Below, piece after piece: positions 1-5,541 of a stretch of DNA of 9,617 nucleotides. The translations under genes and the position numbers were made by a program. Source of the stretch: Pseudomonadota bacterium (GTDB lineage: Bacteria > Pseudomonadota > Gammaproteobacteria > Burkholderiales > SG8-39). Within the stretch, counting starts at the first letter, position 1. Each line of letters opens with the position of its first letter. The stretch covers positions 1 through 9,617 of the forward strand of contig JAJZUN010000075.1 in NCBI GenBank assembly GCA_021848555.1. Reading direction: 5' to 3'. The notes below the pieces were generated by a model. It was not told where the DNA came from. It did no database searches and saw only the letters and a program-made list of their open reading frames with translations.

Positions 1-43
1 ATCTGGTGGCGCCGGACTGACGCCGCGCGCCATCGCACGCGTT

Positions 44-361
44 CTAACCTGCGGTGTTCTCCGTGAGGTCGATGCGCACGCTTTCGCGCTTGAGCGTGGC
101 GAGTACGGCGCGGGCATAGGCCTCGGCCCAAACAATGTCGCCGGCGAAGCGTTTCTCGCCTGCCTCGCGCGCGACTTCCAGAACCTTGTCCAGCACGAGC
201 ACTTTTCCAACCAGGCTCCTGGGCGCGCAGCCCAATTCCTCGAATTGCTGCGACAACCACAGGTCGCCTTCCTGTGCCGTCGGCAAAGGCTGATCGCCGG
301 CAGTAAGCCTCAATTCGTATTCGCGATCCCGGGCAAACGCTACGATGACGATACCTCGCAT
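44..361 (-). CDS. Conserved-looking hypothetical protein, 105 aa
   Basis: I do not recognise this protein. It is a short soluble polypeptide with no signal peptide or membrane segment. It starts with a hydrophobic strand (MRGIVIVAF), continues with a mixed segment containing GDLWLSQQFEELG, and ends with a helix-rich acidic and basic half of about 50 residues (KVLVLDKVLEVAREAGEKRF, then AEAYARAVLATLKRE). The start is well supported: an AGAGGAG Shine-Dalgarno lies 8 nt upstream of the ATG on the minus strand. Composition is like that of its neighbours. It lies downstream of the LysR gene on the same strand, about 146 bp away, so co-transcription is possible but not shown. No catalytic motif is visible, so no function is assigned. 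It is likely a real gene because of the ribosome site and its uninterrupted, protein-like composition. Confidence 0.7.
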   Translation of the reverse strand: MRGIVIVAFARDREYELRLTAGDQPLPTAQEGDLWLSQQFEELGCAPRSLVGKVLVLDKVLEVAREAGEKRFAGDIVWAEAYARAVLATLKRESVRIDLTENTAG

Positions 362-416
362 TTGGTCTACTCCTCTTTAGAATGCATCACGAAATGAGGG
401 GATCCCGCTTGCAACG

Positions 417-438
417 GAAGGGCTCCGCTCCGCCCTTT
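417..438. other. Inverted repeat in the gap between the LysR gene and the 105-aa gene
   Basis: AAGGGC (418-423) and GCCCTT (432-437) form a perfect 6-bp stem around an 8-nt loop, with a possible G-T pair outside. The minus-strand flank has no T-tract, so this is not a convincing intrinsic terminator for the LysR gene. It could be an mRNA hairpin or a factor-dependent end. Confidence 0.3.
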
Positions 439-480
439 GCCCCTCTTGTTCCTTCGAATCAAGGACTGTTTTTGGAATTC

Positions 481-495
481 TGACATGGACTGTCA
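481..495. promoter_or_regulatory. TGACA-N5-TGTCA dyad just after the LysR gene
   Basis: A perfect 5-bp inverted repeat with a 5-nt spacer lies 13 bp beyond the LysR stop codon. The same half-site recurs as TGACA-N2-TGTCA at 2719-2730. It could be a protein-binding site near the promoter of the 105-aa gene, or chance. No T-run follows on either strand, so it is not a terminator. Confidence 0.25.
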
Positions 496-507
496 TCGCT
501 GCCAGGC

Positions 508-1503
508 TCATTTTACTGCACGGCCGGGCCTGCCGTAGTCGAAGAAGATTTCATCAGCCGGCCAACGCGCGGGATTACTGCGGCTTGCGCGTTCTAGCTT
601 CGCCTGATGCATCAGCCAGCCGGCGAAGTCCTTCACCTGCGGCTGTCCGGCTGCCTCGGCTGAGGTAATCAGGTAGTACGCTCGCGAGGATTCGAATTTC
701 CTCGGGAGCGGCGCAATCAGCTTGCCTTGCTTGATCAATTGTCTCACCAGCGGGGTCGTGCCCAGCGCCACACCCTGGCCGTCGATCGCCGCCTGGATCG
801 TCTGATCGTATTGGCTGAAGCGCAGAGCCCCCGCCGGTTTCAGGCCTTGCAGCTGCATCACCTCGAGCCACACGGTCCAACTGAGCCACGGCGTAACGCC
901 GTCCGGCCGCTCGTAGTGCAGCAACACATGGTGGCGCAGGTCTTCGGGTCGGGCGAGCGGCGCCGCTGCGGTGACCGACTTCGGACTGCAGACCGGCAGC
1001 ACCACCTCGCCGAATAGCCTGATCGCGCCCCGCGGGGCCGCCTTGGCCGTGCAATAGCGTACCGCGAGTTCTATGCCTTCGCGCTCCAGGTCGAGCATCG
1101 TGTTGTTGGCGGCGATGCGAATATCGATATCGGGTCTCTGGCTGCGGAAATCCGCCAGCCGCGGTATCAGCCACAAGGAGGTGAAGCCGATGGTCGCGGT
1201 CACGGTGAGCGTGCGCCCGGCGCCGCGCTCCCTGATCCTGCTTGCGGCATCGGAGAGTTGCCGCAGCGCCTGCGCCGTGGCGCGGTAGAGCTCGTGCCCC
1301 GCTTCGGTCAACTGCAGCGCGCGGTGGCGGCGCACGAATAGCGCGGCGCCGAGATGGTCTTCGATGGTCTTCACCTGACGGCTCACGGCAGACTGGGTGA
1401 TGAACAATTCCAGCGCTGCCCGGGTGAAGCTCAGGTTGCGCGCAGCCGCTTCGAATCCCCGCAGCAGGTCGAGCGAGGGCAGATTGCGGCTTGTTTTAGC
1501 CAT
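508..1503 (-). CDS. LysR-type transcriptional regulator, GcvA-like
   Basis: This is a 331-aa LysR-family DNA-binding regulator. The N-terminal winged helix-turn-helix spans roughly residues 9-69 and has the family signature SFTRAALELFITQSAVSRQV followed by KTIEDHLGAALFVRR and LTEAG. The N-terminus NLPSLDLLRGFEAAARNLSF matches the GcvA-like branch. An effector-binding domain of two periplasmic-binding-protein-like lobes covers about 92-305, followed by a short basic tail. Known members bind as tetramers and often control a divergent gene and themselves. Here the divergent neighbour is the DUF2917 gene, a plausible but unproven target. The start is the only in-frame Met near the conserved N-terminus. 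An in-frame TAA lies two codons upstream, and the AAGGA sequence touches the ATG, which is unusually close for a ribosome site. The effector is unknown. Confidence 0.93.
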   Translation of the reverse strand: MAKTSRNLPSLDLLRGFEAAARNLSFTRAALELFITQSAVSRQVKTIEDHLGAALFVRRHRALQLTEAGHELYRATAQALRQLSDAASRIRERGAGRTLTVTATIGFTSLWLIPRLADFRSQRPDIDIRIAANNTMLDLEREGIELAVRYCTAKAAPRGAIRLFGEVVLPVCSPKSVTAAAPLARPEDLRHHVLLHYERPDGVTPWLSWTVWLEVMQLQGLKPAGALRFSQYDQTIQAAIDGQGVALGTTPLVRQLIKQGKLIAPLPRKFESSRAYYLITSAEAAGQPQVKDFAGWLMHQAKLERASRSNPARWPADEIFFDYGRPGRAVK

Positions 1504-1526
1504 TCCTTAAACTCATGCGAACGATT

Positions 1527-1543
1527 CTCAAATGTCGTTTGAG
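1527..1543. promoter_or_regulatory. Candidate LysR operator: CTCAAA-N5-TTTGAG dyad
   Basis: A perfect 6-bp inverted repeat lies 24 bp upstream of the LysR start codon, inside the region shared with the divergent DUF2917 gene. Position and symmetry fit an autoregulatory site. It does not match the classical T-N11-A LysR box in its centre, so assignment to this regulator is inference. Confidence 0.4.
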
Positions 1544-1596
1544 CGAAACTCCAAGCGCTCACATAATCGATTCCGACGCCTGCAGACAAAACCGAA

Positions 1597-1621
1597 TGGG
1601 ATCCACGGGCGTCGAACCCGT
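1597..1621 (-). other. tRNA T-arm and acceptor-like remnant
   Basis: On the minus strand ACGGG-TTCGACG-CCCGT forms a perfect 5-bp stem with a 7-nt loop. The segment GTTCGA..C has the T-arm invariants G53, TTC, R57, A58 and C61, although position 60 is G where a pyrimidine is usual. It is followed by GGATCCC plus A, the right length for the 3' acceptor strand and discriminator base. No CCA follows and no matching D-arm or anticodon arm is present, so this is not a complete tRNA. It may be a tRNA 3'-end relic or a chance hairpin. Confidence 0.3.
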
Positions 1622-1664
1622 CTTATTTTGCCATGATTCAAACGCATGTCACAAGGAGATCAGC

Positions 1665-1985
1665 ATGAACCTCGAACTCAATCAGGACAGCCTTTGCCTG
1701 CAGCCGAAACAGCTGGTGAAAGTGCGCGGCGGCCGTGGACATTCCGTGGTCTGCCACCGCGGCAGCGTGTGGGTGACGCAGCAAGGCGACCCGCGCGACA
1801 TCGTTCTGACCGCGGGCGAGGCGTTCACCCTCGACCGCGGGGGCGTGGCGCTGCTGCAGGCGCTCGGGCCGGGTGCGATCCGCATCGGGCAGGCGCAAGC
1901 GCAGACCCGCGCCGGCAGGCTGAGCGCCTTGTTGAAGGCTGCCCTGTCCGGCGCAGGGAGCGCGCGCGCCGCGGCAGGGATCTAG
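1665..1985 (+). CDS. DUF2917 domain protein
   Basis: This is a 106-aa protein resembling the DUF2917 family, small cupin-like beta-rich proteins of unknown role found mainly in Betaproteobacteria. The recognisable core is residues about 12-75: a strand around LVKVRGGRGHSVVC, the signature GSVWVTQQGDPRDIVLTAGEAF, then DRGGVALLQALGPGAIRI. The C-terminal 30 residues are an Ala/Gly/Arg-rich tail. An in-frame ATG lies 150 nt upstream, but the start at 1665 is preferred because AAGGAG lies 6 nt before it and the family begins near this Met. It is divergent from the LysR regulator with 161 bp between start codons, which suggests regulation by that protein. The GNAT gene follows 12 bp downstream and may be co-transcribed. 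Confidence 0.85.
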   Translation: MNLELNQDSLCLQPKQLVKVRGGRGHSVVCHRGSVWVTQQGDPRDIVLTAGEAFTLDRGGVALLQALGPGAIRIGQAQAQTRAGRLSALLKAALSGAGSARAAAGI

Positions 1986-1997
1986 GGCGAGGACGCC

Positions 1998-2438
1998 ATG
2001 ATGGCCACCGCGACATACCCGATCGGCGCTTGCGCGCCGCAGCGCTACCCCGCGCATCTCGTTGCATCCCGGCGCCTGGCCGACGGCACGGCGATCGTCA
2101 TCCGGCCGATCCAGCCGGAGGACGATGCCATCGAAAGGGCATTTATCAGCGGCTTGTCGAGCGATACACGCTACAACCGGCTGCTCGGCGCCAGAAAGCT
2201 GACGCCGGAGGAGATTCGGCGCCTGACGCGCATCGACTACGCACAGGAAATGGCTTTCGTCGCCGTCACCGGCCAGGGCGCGCAGCTGCGCCTGCTCGGC
2301 GTCGCGCGCTATGTCAGAGACGCTGACGCGGCTGCAGAATTCGCCGTGGTGGTGGCGGACGCCTGGCAGCGCAAAGGCCTGGGCACCGTGCTGCTGAATG
2401 CGCCTGTGCGTCCCGGTCAGGGCGCTTGTAGCTGGTGA
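1998..2438 (+). pseudogene. GNAT acetyltransferase, 3'-truncated
   Basis: This is the N-terminal part of a GCN5-related N-acetyltransferase of the type that resembles the C-terminal domain of protein acetyltransferase Pat/PatZ. Visible features are LADGTAIVIRPIQPED at about 27-42, GLSSDTRYNRL and LTRIDYAQEMAFVAV, the strand EFAVVVADAW, and the acetyl-CoA pyrophosphate loop QRKGLG at 124-129. After TVLLNA the resemblance stops, and a 12-residue tail (PVRPGQGACSW and stop) replaces the expected strand 5, helix 4 and strand 6, about 45-50 residues. No other plus-strand frame downstream resumes the fold. The start has GAGGA 4 nt before a double ATG. The 3' end overlaps the convergent cysteine-rich gene by 22 bp. 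Loss of half the acetyl-CoA site makes activity unlikely, so I call it a pseudogene. A short functional variant cannot be excluded. Confidence 0.75.
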
Positions 2439-2659
2439 ATCGCACAACGCACCGGGCAGACGCAAAACCGGGCTCCGCCGAAATCCAGATGGTAGGGGCA
2501 CTGGGGCCAGTCCGCAGTGCTCACGCAGAGGACGTTGTTGCCGTGAACCGTCTCTACGTCGCACATCGGGTTGTCGCCGCAGCGCCCTGACTCCAGGCAG
2601 GAGAAGCCGTGGCTGCACTTGATGGCCTGCTCGCGGATTGCCGCGGGAACGTCGAACAC
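2417..2659 (-). CDS. Small cysteine-rich protein, nine Cys
   Basis: This is an 80-aa protein starting at GTG, with GAGGGGG about 9 nt upstream. Cysteines are at residues 15, 21, 27, 33, 45, 54, 66, 68 and 72. The first four are spaced exactly six residues apart, and the end carries a C-x-C-x3-C cluster (FCVCPVRC). There is no signal peptide, so the cysteines would be in the reducing cytoplasm, which favours metal or Fe-S ligation over disulfides. It resembles short uncharacterised Cys-rich proteins that I associate with Betaproteobacteria (pattern ARCGN..C, then CPY...FG...CxCPVR), but I can give no domain name. It lies convergent to the truncated GNAT gene, which it overlaps by 22 bp. The dense Cys pattern argues that this strand is the coding one. 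Function unknown. Confidence 0.72.
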   Translation of the reverse strand: MFDVPAAIREQAIKCSHGFSCLESGRCGDNPMCDVETVHGNNVLCVSTADWPQCPYHLDFGGARFCVCPVRCAIHQLQAP

Positions 2660-2718
2660 TCTTTGTATTCCCCCTCGCCAGACTCTCCGAATCTTGGTCC
2701 TCTTCCAGCGGGGTATAT

Positions 2719-2730
2719 TGACAAATGTCA
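2719..2730. promoter_or_regulatory. TGACA-AA-TGTCA palindrome
   Basis: A perfect 5-bp inverted repeat with a 2-nt spacer lies 60 bp upstream of the cysteine-rich gene start, between it and the MFS gene stop. It has the same half-site as the dyad at 481-495. It could be an operator for the cysteine-rich gene. The overlapping plus-strand TTGACA has no -10 box at a suitable distance. Confidence 0.35.
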
Positions 2731-2743
2731 GATTCGCTGCGGA

Positions 2744-2778
2744 GCCGCAGCCGGGACTGCGGCCGCCGTCCCTGGCGG
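2744..2778 (-). terminator. Tandem GC-rich hairpins downstream of the MFS gene
   Basis: Two adjacent stems lie within 45 bp after the MFS stop: CCGCC/GGCGG (2763-2767 with 2774-2778) and GCCGCAG/CTGCGGC (2744-2750 with 2757-2763). They share one base, so they may be alternatives. No T-tract follows on the minus strand, so they may act as a factor-dependent end or a transcript-stabilising structure rather than a classical terminator. Confidence 0.35.
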
Positions 2779-2786
2779 TTGAACGT

Positions 2787-3983
2787 TCAGGCAGCTTGCG
2801 GGCTGGGGACCGCGGACGCTTTGCGTATGCTTTGCTCGTCGGGCAACTGCCAGGTGATCAGCAGCGAGCAGATGGCGACCGCGCCCAGCACCAGCAGGGC
2901 AGCGCCAAAACCAGCCGCCTTGACCGCCGGGCCCAGCGCCCAGACCGCCGCCGAACTTACGCTGAAGGAAACCGCCAGTCGCATGCCGCTTACGCGTGAC
3001 CGGATGCTGTCGTCGACGAAGCGCGCGATGATCGCGTCGGTGAACGGGATCGAGCCGAAAACCAGCACCATGAAAAGAACCATCGCCGCGTATAGCGTCC
3101 AGCCCTGGCTGAACGCGGCGAGCAGGAAAACCGGGCCCTGGCAGGCGATGATGCCCAGCATCACGTTGCGTATCGGAAAGCGGTCTATCAGGCGCCCGAC
3201 GGCGAGTTGCGACACCGAGGACAGGGCGTACACCACCGCGAGCAGCATGCCGAGCAAGGCCGGTTGTTCCATCAGTATCGGCAAGCGCGCCTTGAGCAGC
3301 TCGCCGTTGCCGTTGGTGGTGAAATTGAACAGGATGCTGGTCGTGATGGCCAGCATGGTCATGACCAGGAATACCCGGTTTCGCGTGGCGCTCGGGAGTT
3401 CGATCTGCCTGACCGCTTGTTTTCCGGGGGCGCCCTGCTCGGCCGGCGCGATTCTCATGAACAGCAGGCCGCAGCCTATCGATACGAGGCCGGGCACGAC
3501 GAAGGCCGTCCTCCAGTTCGCGTACTGAATCAGGAATCCGGTCGAAATGGCGGCGGCGGCAATGCCCAGATTGCCGGCCATGCCGTTGATCCCTATGGTG
3601 ATGCCGGGTTTGCGCGCCTGCCGCAGCAGCATCGGAATGCCCACCGGATGGTAGATCGATGCAAACGTGCCCATCAAGCCCAGCGCCAGCGCCAGCTGCC
3701 AGACGTTCTGGGTCAGGGCAATCAGCAGCGCCGAGCCTCCCATGCCGAAGAAGAATACCAGCATCATCGCGCGCCGGCCCCAAAGATCTCCGAGGCGGCC
3801 CGAAGGGAAGGAACCGATGCCGAACATCAGGAAGGCGCCGGTGGTGTAAGGCATGAGGTCTTCCCAGCGCCCGACGCCGAAATCGTGCGCGATGGCCGAT
3901 ACCGCGGTCGCGAAGACCAGCAGCATCAGATGATCGATCGCATGGGCGAGGTTCAGCAGCAGCGAGGTAATGCGCCAGCGCAT
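2787..3983 (-). CDS. Major facilitator superfamily transporter
   Basis: This is a 398-aa inner-membrane secondary transporter with the hydrophobicity of 12 membrane helices. The signature loop between helices 2 and 3 is at 61-71 (SGRLGDLWGRR), and its echo in the second half is GRLIDRFPIRN at 263-273. The helix 4 region contains ASIYHPVGIPML (108-119), a YHPxG motif I associate with the fosmidomycin-resistance-like branch of MFS proteins. The central cytoplasmic loop is at about 180-205. The start has GGAAG 6-10 nt upstream. The substrate cannot be told from sequence; drug or organic-anion efflux is only a family-level guess. A much longer open frame continues upstream of a shadow frame here, but this frame alone has the transporter pattern. 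It is divergent from the msr operon across a 364-bp gap. Confidence 0.92.
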   Translation of the reverse strand: MRWRITSLLLNLAHAIDHLMLLVFATAVSAIAHDFGVGRWEDLMPYTTGAFLMFGIGSFPSGRLGDLWGRRAMMLVFFFGMGGSALLIALTQNVWQLALALGLMGTFASIYHPVGIPMLLRQARKPGITIGINGMAGNLGIAAAAISTGFLIQYANWRTAFVVPGLVSIGCGLLFMRIAPAEQGAPGKQAVRQIELPSATRNRVFLVMTMLAITTSILFNFTTNGNGELLKARLPILMEQPALLGMLLAVVYALSSVSQLAVGRLIDRFPIRNVMLGIIACQGPVFLLAAFSQGWTLYAAMVLFMVLVFGSIPFTDAIIARFVDDSIRSRVSGMRLAVSFSVSSAAVWALGPAVKAAGFGAALLVLGAVAICSLLITWQLPDEQSIRKASAVPSPQAA

Positions 3984-4154
3984 CGAGGCTTCCGGCGATA
4001 CGGGGCCACAAGTTTAACTCGGAATGGCGCTCGCCTGCGGCGACCGCCGCGCCGCTACCAGCGCGGCAGCTGCGGGCCGAGCAGGGCGCCGGCGCGCAGT
4101 GGCTTGTGACTTGCAATCGTTGGATCGAAGCCTTCGGTTACAGTGGGAACCAAA

Positions 4155-4173
4155 TTGGATTAAATCTATCCAA
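4155..4173. promoter_or_regulatory. TTGGAT-N7-ATCCAA dyad in an AT-rich island
   Basis: Perfect 6-bp arms flank a 7-nt AT-rich centre containing TTAAAT. It lies 172 bp from the MFS start and 175 bp from the msrB start, so it could serve either transcript. No regulator is identified. Confidence 0.35.
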
Positions 4174-4214
4174 CCGGCTGGCGAATTGTGCATCAGGGTG
4201 TAACGGTTCACCAG

Positions 4215-4227
4215 AGTTCACCGAACT
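4215..4227. promoter_or_regulatory. AGTTC-ACC-GAACT palindrome
   Basis: Perfect 5-bp arms with a 3-nt centre lie about 10 bp upstream of the 17-bp palindrome at 4238. It overlaps the second of two GTTCACC repeats. A candidate operator or activator site for the msr operon. Confidence 0.35.
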
Positions 4228-4237
4228 AGCTGTCACA

Positions 4238-4265
4238 ATACGCATAATGTGTATCGTGGCCACGA
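4238..4265 (+). promoter_or_regulatory. Abutting palindromes with a possible -10 box upstream of msrB
   Basis: ATACGCATAATGTGTAT (4238-4254) is a 17-bp palindrome with only one mismatched pair. TCGTGGCCACGA (4254-4265) is a perfect 12-bp palindrome that shares its first base. The first contains CATAAT, a possible -10 element on the plus strand, but no good -35 sits 16-18 bp upstream. Such an arrangement fits repressor binding over a promoter for msrBA; this is inference from position and symmetry. Confidence 0.45.
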
Positions 4266-4285
4266 CAACGCACCCGGCCCGCGCG

Positions 4286-4333
4286 CCTGCCGGCGCAGGT
4301 AAGGGCTGATGCATTGGCGTCAGCGTCATTTTT
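4286..4333 (+). promoter_or_regulatory. Two leader hairpins and a T-run before the msrB ribosome site
   Basis: CCTGC-CGGC-GCAGG (4286-4299) is followed by GCTGATGC-ATTG-GCGTCAGC (4305-4324), an 8-bp stem with one G-U pair. Five T residues (4329-4333) come after a 4-nt gap. The ribosome site GGAGG (4338-4342) follows at once. This looks like a weak terminator or attenuator placed inside a 5' leader. Confidence 0.35.
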
Positions 4334-4347
4334 CTCCGGAGGTTGTC

Positions 4348-4854
4348 ATGGATCGTCGTCGCTCGCTGAAATGGCTGTTTGGTTTGTCTACCCTGCCGAT
4401 ATTCAACGCCGGCTCCGCGCTGGCAAAAGACGCCGCCGGTCCGATGTTGCGCAAGTCGAAAGCCGAATGGGCTTCCCTGTTGCCGCAGCAGGCTTATCGC
4501 GTTTTGTTCGAGGAAGACACGGAACGTCCCGGTTCCAGCCCCCTGAACCAGGAAAAACGTGACGGCACTTTTGTCTGTGCCGCCTGCAACCTGCCTTTGT
4601 TCGACAGCAGCAAGAAATACGAAAGCGGCACCGGCTGGCCGAGCTTCTGGCAGTCTTTGCCGGGCGCCGTGGCCACCAGGACCGATTACCTGCTGATCTA
4701 TCCGCGCACGGAGTATCACTGCATGCGTTGCGGCGGGCATCAGAGCCATGTTTTCGACGACGGTCCGCAACCGACGGGCAAGCGCTATTGCAACAACGGC
4801 GTCGCGCTGCGATTGGGTCCGCGGGCGGCCAAACTGCCGGAACTGCGCACATGA
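4348..4854 (+). CDS. msrB: Exported peptide-methionine (R)-S-oxide reductase MsrB
   Basis: This is a 168-aa enzyme that reduces the R epimer of methionine sulfoxide. Residues 1-26 look like a Tat signal peptide: RRRSLK, a hydrophobic stretch, then ALA before KD as a cleavage site. The mature domain has zinc cysteines C77/C80 (CAAC) and C125/C128 (CMRC), the signature YESGTGWPSF (91-100), HVFDDGP and the catalytic C148 in RYCNN. The usual SGCGWPSF resolving cysteine is replaced by T95, so this is a one-Cys type that would need an outside reductant. The start at 4348 is chosen because GGAGG lies 5 nt upstream and it gives a clean signal peptide; an in-frame ATG at 4309 lacks both. The stop overlaps the msrA start, indicating translational coupling. 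Confidence 0.94.
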   Translation: MDRRRSLKWLFGLSTLPIFNAGSALAKDAAGPMLRKSKAEWASLLPQQAYRVLFEEDTERPGSSPLNQEKRDGTFVCAACNLPLFDSSKKYESGTGWPSFWQSLPGAVATRTDYLLIYPRTEYHCMRCGGHQSHVFDDGPQPTGKRYCNNGVALRLGPRAAKLPELRT

Positions 4855-5483
4855 AGTTCAGCCGGGGATGGGCCGGCTTCACCGCCGGCGCAATGCTGCT
4901 GCTAGTCGGTATGGGCATCGCGGCCGGCGCGCAGCCGGCGAAACCGGTGGCCGGACCGACTGCGGCGGCCACCGCCATTTTCGCAGGCGGCTGCTTCTGG
5001 TGCCTGGAGGCGGATTTTGACAAATTGCCGGGTGTAATTGCAACGGAATCCGGCTACACCGGGGGAAAGACGCCCAATCCCAGCTACCAGCAGGTCAGTG
5101 CGGGCGGCACCGGGCATACCGAGGCGGTGCGCGTGAGCTATGACCCGGCGAAAGTGAGCTATGCGCAACTGGTGGAGTATTTCTGGCGTCATATCGATCC
5201 GACGGTGAAGGACAGGCAATTCTGCGACATTGGCACGCAGTATCGCAGCGGCATCTACTGGCAGAACGAGGCCGAACGCAAAATCGCCGAAGCCAGCCGC
5301 GACGCCTTGCTGAAAAGCGGCAAGCTGAAGCAGGTGCTTACGGAAATCACCGCCGCCTCGGCGTTCTACCCGGCCGAGGAATACCACCAGGACTACTATC
5401 TCAAGAACCCGATACGCTACGCCTATTATCGTAGAGGCTGCGGCAGGGATGCCCGGGTGCAGGAAATCTGGGACGGCAAGTAA
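4851..5483 (+). CDS. msrA: Exported peptide-methionine (S)-S-oxide reductase MsrA
   Basis: This is a 210-aa enzyme reducing the S epimer of methionine sulfoxide, complementary to MsrB. Residues 1-28 form a Sec-type signal or membrane anchor (MKFSRGW, hydrophobic stretch 9-25, then AGAQP). The MsrA fold begins at about 41 with the catalytic motif GGCFWCLEADF (nucleophile C48). It continues with SGYTGG, GHTEAVRV (89-96), DPTVKDRQFCDIGTQYRSG (116-134) and YPAEEYHQDYY (173-183). The C-terminal GCGRD (196-200) carries the likely resolving C197. The start ATG overlaps the msrB stop in ATGA, so the two are translated together, with only a weak CGGAA-type ribosome site. Both proteins should act in the periplasm or at its membrane face. 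A strong hairpin follows 2 nt after the stop. Confidence 0.96.
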   Translation: MKFSRGWAGFTAGAMLLLVGMGIAAGAQPAKPVAGPTAAATAIFAGGCFWCLEADFDKLPGVIATESGYTGGKTPNPSYQQVSAGGTGHTEAVRVSYDPAKVSYAQLVEYFWRHIDPTVKDRQFCDIGTQYRSGIYWQNEAERKIAEASRDALLKSGKLKQVLTEITAASAFYPAEEYHQDYYLKNPIRYAYYRRGCGRDARVQEIWDGK

Positions 5484-5485
5484 AC

Positions 5486-5515
5486 GCGCTGCCGCCCCGG
5501 CCGGGACGGCAGCGC
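5486..5515 (+). terminator. Strong hairpin directly after msrA
   Basis: GCGCTGCCG (5486-5494) pairs perfectly with CGGCAGCGC (5507-5515). After a C/A mismatch, an inner CCC/GGG extends the stem, giving about 12 pairs in 30 nt. It begins 2 nt after the msrA stop. There is no T-tract, so it is either an atypical terminator or a 3'-end stabiliser. Confidence 0.5.
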
Positions 5516-5541
5516 CCGCAACACGCCCTCGCCGGCTCGGC

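Larger units (their letters stand above)
3984..4347. other. 364-bp gene-free divergent region, MFS gene / msrB
   Basis: No convincing gene is seen in this gap. The MFS-proximal part (to about 4120) is GC-rich and holds a 7-bp inverted repeat GCCGCGC/GCGCGGC (4046-4052 and 4061-4067). The centre (4140-4260) is distinctly AT-richer and contains several dyads listed separately, as expected of promoters for both divergent transcripts. GTTCACC occurs twice, 10 bp apart, at 4206 and 4216. The msrB-proximal part (4281-4347) can fold into two hairpins before the ribosome site. Confidence 0.6.

Noticed and set aside
400..406. GGATCCC as the matching 5' acceptor strand of the tRNA-like relic
   Set aside because: It lies on the wrong side, about 1.2 kb away, for a minus-strand tRNA, and no D-arm follows.
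1638..2618. A 326-codon open frame on the minus strand
   Set aside because: It is antisense to the DUF2917 and GNAT genes and overlaps the cysteine-rich gene. The product is Arg/Ala/Pro-rich with no recognisable domain.
2718..2723. Perfect plus-strand TTGACA as a promoter -35
   Set aside because: No -10 element is present about 17 bp downstream, and no plus-strand gene follows.
3207..4109. A 300-codon open frame on the plus strand
   Set aside because: It is the complement of the MFS gene, low in hydrophobic residues and rich in Gln, Arg and His.
2728..4116. A 462-codon open frame on the minus strand over the MFS gene
   Set aside because: The other minus-strand frame encodes a full transporter with both MFS loop motifs. 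This frame is Arg/His-rich and lacks membrane helices.
4403..5023. A 206-codon minus-strand frame over msrB and msrA
   Set aside because: Both msr genes are certain from catalytic motifs, and this frame has no family resemblance.
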